Shown: positions 56,201-64,000 of the stretch, one piece after another
How the letters are laid out: the number at the start of each line of letters is the position of its first letter
Numbering within the stretch: position 1 is the first letter of the stretch
Position numbers and translations under genes: made by a program
From: Delphinus delphis
Lineage: Eukaryota; Chordata; Mammalia; Artiodactyla; Delphinidae
Assembly (NCBI RefSeq): GCF_949987515.2
Contig: NC_082698.1
Span: forward strand, 6,832,955-6,896,954
DNA length: 64,000 nucleotides
Direction: 5' to 3'
Notes under the pieces: generated by a model
Databases searched by the model: none
What the model was told of the DNA's origin: nothing
The model's input: only the letters and a program-made list of their open reading frames with translations

Positions 56201-57579
56201 TGTACGTGCGTGCATCAGATTCTTACGGGGATTAAAGGAGAAAGTGCCATAAAGCACTTAGCAGATACGGGTGCCTGTAGTTCCCTACCTGTGATGCCGT
56301 GTTGTCATAATTGTGCGCCATTAACCGGGTGATAGAAACTGATGGGTGCTAACCTTCACCTCCTCTCCCCTGAGACTCTCCCTGGAGGTAGAAGAGCTCC
56401 CTCCCTGCCCTGAGCAAGGATGGAAGGCACCTGCCCCTCTCTTGCAGCATCTTCCAGTTCCCTTTTGCCTTTAATGATTTATGGGTTTATTCCTCGTCCT
56501 ATGAGGTTATTCCCTCCTGGAAGGCGGGGGCCACCCCAGCCTTTCCTGTCATAGCCCAGGGCCTGGCACAAAGTAGAAACCTCCCAAAAGAAAAGTTTGA
56601 TTTATGAAAAATTAAATTAATTAAAACCCACTATGTGAACTCAGTTCAGGGAATGAGTTGTGTCTTTTTTGTTTCGGTTTGGTTTGACTTGGGAGGTGGG
56701 AGAAGCATAAGGAGGCCAAGATTTTTTTTTTTTTAATTTAAAAAGAGTATAGAAAATGCATGACGCTAGGCTGAAAACGCGAGTCCTTGATGACTAAGAT
56801 CCACTTCGGTTTTCAAAATATTCCCCGGCCAACTGTCCTGCAAATCGGGACTAGGGTGAGGAGAGGGAGGCCCCCAGGGTACAAGCTTTCCTGTGGCACT
56901 CACTTTCAGGGCCACCCGACGGCTAGTACATGTCATGCCCCAGGTACCTCACAGCTTTACCCTAGGCCCAGCCCTGTGTCCTGTGGCCAGTGGGGTTGGA
57001 TTCCGTGCTTGTCAGCTCTAGGCTGTGATACAAAGCTCTCTTGGACTGAGTCACATAAAGTCCTTTCCTGGTACTTCAGAGAGAAACATAAAACAGTAAG
57101 GACGATAATGCTTCCTAACACAGCAGACGGAGATGTAACCGGGTGACACTGGCTGTTACACTTTACAGGCAAAGTGATACCATTTGGTTCTTATTTATAA
57201 AACAGACATTAATCCAGTTCTGCATGACTGTAGCACAATTTACTCAAAACATGCCGGGAAGTCTTCTAGCTTATTAAAATAAGTGTTCCACCGTCTTCAT
57301 CTGTACCACGAATCCTGATTGCTGGCATCCAGATGAGACAAAGAGATTCAACCATGAAGACATGGTTGACATAGACTATGACTATATAACAAGAATTTTA
57401 ATTGCCAGAAGTATTCCTTGAATAATTATACAAGTTAGGAGCAGGGGTGCAGGGAAAGAGAGAGACAGAGACACAGGTGTTTTCCCTAGCCCATTATTTC
57501 ATGGACCAGAGGGGCTGCACTCACCACCTTTCCTAGGTGCCCAAGTAAACCAAAAATGCCTAGACCGAGCATCATGCAG
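53260..57579. other. host non-coding DNA with MIR traces
   Basis: MIR-like cores lie at about 54170-54260 (ATAGATAAGGAAACAACCCA, GGCCACACAGCAAGTTCAAA) and 56030-56290 (reverse; GCCTTAGTTTTCTTATCTGT). A TATGTG/TACGTG run is at about 56160-56215 and a T11 run at about 56725. Several frames of 60-120 codons overlap on both strands. None has a domain, so I call no gene. Confidence 0.45.
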
Positions 57580-57733
57580 GAAGGCAAGTTAAAACTGGAA
57601 AACTGACCCTAAAATTTACGTGGAAATACAAAGGACCTAGAATATCCAAAACAATTTTGAAAAAAAAAAAAACGAACAAAATTGGAGAATGTACACTCCC
57701 TGATTACAAGACTCATTTAAAAGCTACAGTCAT
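57580..57733 (+). mobile_element. L1 fragment (sense), left of SINE
   Basis: CTGACCCTAAAATTTACGTG, ATACAAAGGACCTAGAATAT and AACAATTTTGAAAAA belong to the ORF2 C-terminal half. The fragment resumes at 58107 after a SINE insertion. Confidence 0.85.
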
Positions 57734-58095
57734 GGGACTTCCCTGGTGGTGCAGTGGTTAAGAATCTGCCTGCCAGTGCAGGGGACACAGGTTCAATCCC
57801 TGGTCCGGGAAGATCCCACATGCTGCGGGGCAACTAAGCCCGTGTGCCACACCTATTGAGCCTGCCCTCTGGAGCCCGCGAGCCACAACTACTGAGCCCA
57901 CATGCTACAACTACTGAAGCCTGCGCACCTAGAGCCCGTGCTCTGCAACAAGAGAATGAGAAGCCCGAGAGCACCACAATGAAGAGTAGCCCCTGCTCGC
58001 CGCAACTAGAGAAAGCCTGTGCACAGCAACGAAGACCCAACACACCCAAAAAAAAATAATAAAAAAATTTTTTTAATTAAAAAAAAAAGAAAAAT
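57734..58095 (+). mobile_element. CHR-type SINE (long form), nested in L1
   Basis: The head GGACTTCCCTGGTGGTGCAG and B-box GGTTCAATCCCTGGTC are intact, with the full long body and an A/T-rich tail. The exact 11-bp duplication GCTACAGTCAT (57723-57733, 58096-58106) shows it split a continuous L1. Confidence 0.95.
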
Positions 58096-58106
58096 GCTAC
58101 AGTCAT

Positions 58107-59475
58107 CAAGACAGTGTGGTCCTGCCGTAAACATGCCATAAACATAGACGTAGAGATCAATGGAACAGAATAGAGTCCAGAAGTTCAACCCACATATACA
58201 TGATCAATTGCTTTTCAACAGAGGGGCCAAGGCAATTTAATAGGGAAAGGATAATGGTGCTGGAGCAATTGGATTTATATGCCAAAAAGAACCCCAACAC
58301 TTACCTCACACCATATATAAGAATTAACGTGAAATATATATCTAAATGTAAGAGCTAAGATTATAAAACTTCTAAAGAAAACGTAAGTGAAAACCCTAAT
58401 GATGTAGATTTGGCAAAGATATCTTAAATATAACAAAAACAAACAAACAGCACAATATAATAAAAAAATGTAGTACATTGATTTCATTAAAACTAAAACT
58501 TTTGCTCTTCAGAAGTCTCTGTTTTGAAAATGAAAAGGCAAGCCACAAACTGGGAGAAAATATTTGTAAAAATTTATCTGACAAAGGACTTGTATCTAGA
58601 ATACTTAAAGAACTTTTATAACTGAATAATAAGACAACCCAATTTAAAAATGGGAAAATATTTAAACGGACACTTTATGAAAAGATGTGCAGATGACAGA
58701 TAAGCACGTGAAAAAGTGCTTAGCATCAGTGCTCAATTAGGGAAATACAAATTAAAACCATGATGTGATACCATTACATGTCTACTAGAATGGCTAACAG
58801 GAAAAGACTGACCACACCAAGTGCTGGGGAGGATTTGTAAGAACCGGAATGAATCCTCATACATGAGTAGTTGGAATATAAAATGATACAACTACTTCTG
58901 AAAACATTTTTGCAGTTTCTTCAAAAGTTAAACAGACCTGCTATACAAACCTGCCATGCCATTCCTAGGCATTTACCCCAAAGAAATGAAAGCATATGTT
59001 CATACAAAGACTGTACTCAAACATTCAGAGTGGCTTTATTTATAATAGTCAAAAGCTGGAAAAAAGTACAAATGTCCATCAACGCATGAACATATTATCA
59101 AGTTGTGATATATCCATATGATGGACTCAGCAATATAATGGAATGAACTATTACAACAGCACTGATGATTTTTTTATGCTGAGAGAAGGGAGACAAAGAA
59201 AGAATATATACTGTGATATTCTGTTTATATAAAATTCTGTGAAATGCACACTCATCTGTAATGACAGAAAGCAGATCTGTCTGGGGATGGAGGTGCAGAG
59301 AGGATTGGGGGACAGATGACTAAGAAAACTTTGGGGGAAACAGTCACGTTCATTGTCCTGACTGTGCACATGGTTTTGTGGGTGTGTACATACGCCAAAG
59401 TTCATCGAATTTTACCCTTTAAATATGTGTAGTTTATTATGTGTCAACTTTACCTCAGAAAGTTGTTTTTTTAAA
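58107..59475 (+). mobile_element. L1 fragment (sense), right of SINE
   Basis: It continues ORF2 (AGATCAATGGAACAGAATAG, AAACTGGGAGAAAATATTTG, GAAATACAAATTAAAACCAT) through CAAATGTCCATCAACGCATG to an A-rich 3' end. Many stops; old copy. Confidence 0.87.
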
Positions 59476-60894
59476 AAGTGAAACAAAGCAGTAGATGAGT
59501 CAGAAAAATAGTATGAGTCGTGACCCCAAAACTGTGGGAAGAGCTACACAATATGCCGAGAACCTTCCTCTTCTAAGTTTTCCCAGGACAAGGCCAACAG
59601 GAAGCTGTGGGAGCATCTCCCAGAGGCGCCCGAAGGAGTAGATCCAAGCATCTCCCTGTGGACTCGGATGGACACTGGGACCCCCTCCCCGTGAAGGGCT
59701 GGCTTTTCTGTTGCGGGGAGTGCTGCTGGCTGACATACCCCCACCTGTAACAGAGCGACAGGCATCTAGCTCTGGGTTTCCCTGAAGCCCCTCTCTGGAT
59801 CCCCCTTTGGCAGAGACCCTTTCATTCCCCAAGAGAGCAGGAGCCTGTGTCCCTGGCCCAGCTGACAAACACCGTATTGTCCTTGTGATGCCATCAGGAA
59901 TCCATTTCTCTGATGAAGAGCTCTGCAATTCCTACTGCCAAGCAGGACAGTGAGCCTCTTCCCTCCCTGCCCGGGTCTCAGCCCTCACGCCTCCTTCCGA
60001 GATCCTACAGTATCTGGGCACTGTCTGCACACTGCTTGTCCACCCATAGTTGTCGTAGCAACAAATGACAACTACAAGCATGACTGAGATGTGATACTCT
60101 TAAATATAACTATTCAATAACAATAGCAATAAATAATTGATTATTATTTTATACTCCAAGGAGAACTCCGTTTTCAGTATCTCATTATTTAACAATAATT
60201 AGGTGATCTGTACAAAGCTACATGATTAGGGAACAGCAGAGCCAGGGTTCAAAACCAAGATTGCACCTTAGGTCTTAATACTAGTGTTTTCCAAACCTTG
60301 GTGAAATTTGTGCACCATTTGTCCTCTCAATTAATTAGAATTTTTCTTTAAATTGATTACCTTTTGTAAAATAATATGTGGTTTTTTAAATGTTATGTCA
60401 CTTCTGTAAGTGAAAAATAAGTATCACTTGTCACAAATGGGGAAAAAAATAACTATAAAAGCAAATGCAGTGAACGCAAAAAAGTGTTATTAACAGCTGG
60501 CCTGAAGCTGTTGTCTGCAGAAGGCTCTGAGCCTGGGGCGTTGGAAAAGTGTTAAAGACTAACACCCAACTGGGATTTTGTTCCTGACTGGAACCAAAGT
60601 GATCCAGAGGGAATTGGAAACGGAATCACTTTGTCCCTGAGTGAGTGCGCTGGTAGCATTGCCCGTCTTGGTGCCTCACCTAAAACCATCTGAGGGGCTT
60701 TGCACATCCGGCTCAGCCTCCTCTCTGGTCATCTCGGGCCCTGTGAGTAGGTGGGGGAGACCGTCCTATTGTGAATATTGCCATCTTACTGGCTCTGGGG
60801 CAGTGTGGCCAGTCAGAAGAGTGCTGGCTTTGTGTTTTGAAGACCCAGGTCTGAGCCCTGACTCTAGAAAGAGTCCCATGGTCCCAAGTCCTCT
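59476..60894. other. host non-coding DNA with a MIR trace
   Basis: About 60170-60280 is MIR-like (CAAAGCTACATGATTAGGGA, CAGAGCCAGGGTTCAAAACC). The rest shows no gene or repeat that I can name. Confidence 0.45.
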
Positions 60895-61400
60895 GGGTTA
60901 CTCAGATTCTCCAGGGAAACAGAACCAGCAGGAAATTATCTATCTCTCTATCTGTCTATTTATCTGTCTATCTATTTATTATGAGGAGTTGGCTTATATG
61001 ACTGTGGAGGCTGAGAAATCCCATGATCTGCCGTCTGCAGCTGGAGACCCGGGAAAGCCAGTGGTACAATTCCCGTCGGGGCCCCAAACACTGAGAACCA
61101 GAGGAGCCAGTGGGGTAAATTCCAGTGCAGTGGCAGGAGAATATAGATATCCCGGTTCAGTCAGTGAGGCAGGAAGCAAAGGGGGCGAATTCCTCCTTCC
61201 TCTGCCTTTTTGTTCTTCTCTCCAGACCCTCAGTGGATTGGAAGATGCCCACCCACACTGGGGAGGGCAAACTGCTTTATTGAGTCCACAGATTCAAATG
61301 CTAATCTCATGCAGACGCACCCTCACAGGCACACCCAGCGATAATAATCTGGGCACCCCGTGGCCCAGTCAAGTTGACACAAAAGATTAACCACCTCGTC
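60895..61400. repeat. ancient LTR/MER-type repeat with TATC run
   Basis: ATTCTCCAGGGAAACAGAAC, GAGGCTGAGAAATCCCATGA, GGAGACCCGGGAAAGCCAGT and a final CAGTCAAGTTGACACAAAAG are wording of a common ancient mammalian repeat. A TATC/TATT microsatellite (60935-60980) lies near its start. A 249-codon frame (60641-61390) spans it and is an accident of composition. Confidence 0.6.
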
Positions 61401-63350
61401 CGTCCTCCAAGGCTCAGCTGGCATCTCTAACAGAAGCCTGGGTTGAGGAAGCGAGGTGCGCAGCAGCCCCAGAGCCGGCGCTTCCAGACAGTGGGCAGTG
61501 CTTCCCTCCTGTAAGTCGTGCCTGAGGCACGTGCCGGCAGTGAGCAGGGTCCTGCACTGGGCCCACCTACAACACACTTGCATCTGTTTTCCTAGTAAAA
61601 GCCCCACCGCAGCACCCAAAGTATCCTGCGTTGTGTGGGGTGAGGCCAGGGCCATCCCCAAACTGGCAAAACATGGGGTCCCCCCTCAGAGTCTCTGCAA
61701 CGGGCCCTGATGGGTTGGTTTCTGCTTGAGTGGCACGCCTGCCCTGCTCAGGCCTCCTGGTCACGTGGCCTCAAGCTGTTTGGAGAGCCTGAAAGGCAGC
61801 ACACAGGAGCACTTACTTCCACTCTCTGGCCAGCCTAGGAGGCCTCTCTGGGATGTGCCTTCTGTCTCATATCGGGAGGGCATTTGATTTGCTACAGAGC
61901 TTTCCAGCACAAAGCCTGAACAACCAGTTCTCCCTCCTTGCCGTGAATGGACTTCACCTCTGAAGCTCCGAACGGTGGCGGAGGAAAGTATTTCCATGCG
62001 TCTTCAAGGTCAGAAAAGAAAGTGAAGAGCATAAATATGGAGCAGACATTGCTGAAGTCCAACAGACGCTGGCATCAGACACCCCAAAGCAGAGATTAGC
62101 TACACACGGCTGGTCGCCAGCCTAACGCATCTCCTCATGTGTGTGGGTTTTGTGTTTGTGTTTTTGTTTTTGTTTTCTCTGTGGAGCTGGCTGTCATCCT
62201 CATACTTCTTGGGTGGGGCTAGGGGCAAGATGTGATTTCTTAAGGATTTTGTTTACTGTTAGATGTTATCTGGCCCCCCGAACAAAGTCTCAGGGAAGGC
62301 CACTTGTTCTCCTGAAGCTGGGGGTCAAGCAGATCCCCTCCTCGCAGGGGACGGCATCACCTCCTTCCATGGGTCACTCCCCCTTGCCAAGGCTGCTCCT
62401 CCCATCTGGTCATCCTTGTTCCTCTGGCACCAGAAGTGAAGGATTCACTCCTAGGGCTTCAAACCCACTTGTGTGAACACACTGCCTTAGACAAGTGAGG
62501 TTTGGAAAGGCTTGGATATGGCTCTTTTCATTCTATTTTAGTGAGAGTATTGTGCAGCTCACTGGGTTAGTAGGTGGGAGTTGGCTTTGTGTGGATAAAA
62601 GAGCTGGGTGGGGTAACGGGGAATCCGGCCAGCTGGGTCCTGGACCCATTCACCCCCGTGATGCTGAGCAAGTCGTTTATCTTCTCAGAGGATTGGTTTC
62701 CTCATCTGTAAAAGGAAAATGAAATTGTTCCTTACTTGTTATTATGAGGCTGTAGCATCATTGCTGTTCATTCTAAAGCATAAGATGCTGTATTGAGGAG
62801 AGATTGGCTGCTCTTCCGATGATGATGGCCATGTAACAGTAAGGATGGTGGCGGGAAGGAAGAGAGCTCTCAGTCACTGGGGCCTCCTGCCAGGTTAATG
62901 TGTGATGCTGGCCGAGCCAGACACTAACATGCACCCGCAATCACAGTCAGATCCTCAGCATATCCACAGCCCTTAGTGAACCAGAATTCATCTGCATTTA
63001 GTTTTTCAAACAAAACACCCCAGTGTCAGTGGTTTCACTGAAAAGAATCAAAATAAAAACAAACGTCCTCATGGCTCCCTGTGCCCCGTGCTCCCTCAGC
63101 GGATCGCTGCCCTCTTACACCTCCATGCCGAGTGCTGCTCGCTGGCCTCTGGTGCTCCCTGCGACAACCAGAGCACCCCCTACGAGACCCAGCAGTTCTC
63201 AACCTGTACTCTTGCAACCCCTGAGATTGCCATCCATTTTTAAGGGCAAGTGCATGTGTCTATTTGCTTTAGAAAGGGAACGGAAGCCAGCTTGCATCTG
63301 ATTTTCCAAGGGAACAATGACCCAACAAGGTTGAGAGCCAGTTTTGCTCC
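61401..63350. other. host non-coding DNA with a MIR trace
   Basis: About 62630-62750 is MIR in reverse (GATGCTGAGCAAGTCGTTTA, GGTTTCCTCATCTGTAAAAG). A TTTTTG/TGTTTG run is at 62148-62175. Nothing else can be supported. Confidence 0.45.
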
Positions 63351-63365
63351 CTTTACTATGCTTTT

Positions 63366-63572
63366 TTTTTTTTTTTTTTTCCAGTACGTGGGCCTTTCAC
63401 TGCTGTGGCCTCTCCCGTTGCGGAGCACAGGCTCCGGACACGCAGGCTCTCAGCGGCCATGGCTCAGGGGCCCAGCCGCTCCGCGGCATGTGGGATCTTC
63501 CCAGACCGGGGCACAAACCCGCGTCCCCTGCATCAGCAGGCGGACTCTCAACCACTGCGCCACCAGGAAGCC
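63366..63572 (-). mobile_element. CHR-type SINE (short form)
   Basis: The minus-strand head GGGCTTCCTGGTGGCGCAGT lacks one C of the usual run. The body matches the short forms at 40543, 50149 and 53047. CTTTACTATGCTTTT flanks it exactly (63351-63365, 63573-63587). Confidence 0.95.
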
Positions 63573-63587
63573 CTTTACTATGCTTTT

Positions 63588-64000
63588 TAAAGGAAAGAAT
63601 GTGAAACCCTCTTTAGCCTGGAAAAGGGAAGGTTTGAAGGTGCTAGAATCCCCTCTCCCAAGGTTGAAGAGTCCTGTGAAAAGCTCCTCTCTGTTGTTAA
63701 AGAGGATGTGGCGCCATGGTAGAATGCATGTCACAGAGAGGGACCTTCCGTGGCAAACGAGGAAGACTCTTCCGCCAGCAACGGTTGTGCAGCCTGCCTC
63801 ACAAGGGAAGAAGTGTGGGTCTCACAGAAGGTTCGAGTGGCTTCTGGATAACTATTTGTAGGAATGTTTGTTCCCTAAGAAATTCCTGCCTCGAGGGGAA
63901 CCCTGAACTACACAGTTTCAGTCATCCCAACCTGCTTTAGCATTTTAAGACTTTGAAATTAAAAGACAAAAAAAAATTTGTTGAAAATGTGTCTAAGTTA
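63588..64000. other. host non-coding DNA at window end
   Basis: No gene or repeat was recognised. Confidence 0.4.

Noticed and set aside
60641..61390. 249-codon plus-strand frame
   Set aside because: It starts in non-coding DNA and runs through an ancient LTR-type repeat and a TATC microsatellite. It has no domain.
63250..63861. 203-codon plus-strand frame
   Set aside because: Most of it is the antisense of a CHR SINE plus flanks. SINEs give such frames at 40.5, 50.1 and 53.1 kb too.

Overview
The window is nuclear DNA of a toothed whale or another cetacean. This rests on about a dozen tRNA-derived CHR-type SINEs (each starting with a GGGCTTCCCTGGTGG-like head) and on cetartiodactyl-type L1 3' ends. 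I found no intact host protein-coding gene. The host part is intergenic or intronic sequence full of transposon copies of different ages, with one retrocopy of a nuclear gene (COX17, minus strand, about 40.9-41.3 kb).

The standout element is a 6,739-bp gammaretroviral provirus on the minus strand (5067-11805). It has two 493-bp LTRs that look identical by eye, a perfect 4-bp target duplication (GCTC), a tRNA-Pro type primer binding site, a polypurine tract, a splice donor, gag, pro-pol with a readthrough UAG, and only the first 88 codons of env. Its coding capacity is broken in at least four places: a frameshift before the Gag zinc knuckle, an in-frame TGA at the protease/RT boundary, a frameshift inside the integrase zinc finger, and loss of most of env. 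A very young insertion carrying that many lesions suggests that a defective, env-less lineage was copied with proteins supplied in trans. The alternatives are sequencing errors at indels or later LTR homogenisation.

Layout: 1-5.06 kb is host sequence with one SINE. 5.07-11.8 kb is the provirus. 11.8-25.6 kb is host sequence with SINEs and old LTR, L2 and MIR remnants. 25.65-26.4 kb is a stack of three SINEs sharing one target site. 26.7-27.4 kb is an old L1. 29.8-38.7 kb is an old antisense L1 split by a younger, nearly full-length antisense L1 (32.4-37.76 kb) with decayed ORF1 and ORF2. 40.5-51.6 kb is a mosaic of SINEs, the COX17 retrocopy, MER20, L1 3' ends and CA repeats. 52.3-52.7 kb is an L2. 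57.6-59.5 kb is a sense L1 split by a SINE with a perfect target duplication. 60.9-61.4 kb is an old LTR-like repeat, and the last SINE lies at 63.4 kb.

The provirus components would act together in one life cycle: LTR promoter, spliced and unspliced RNA, Gag-Pol readthrough, reverse transcription from the PBS, and integration. This copy cannot encode the full set by itself. All family assignments are from reading the sequence; no database search was run.
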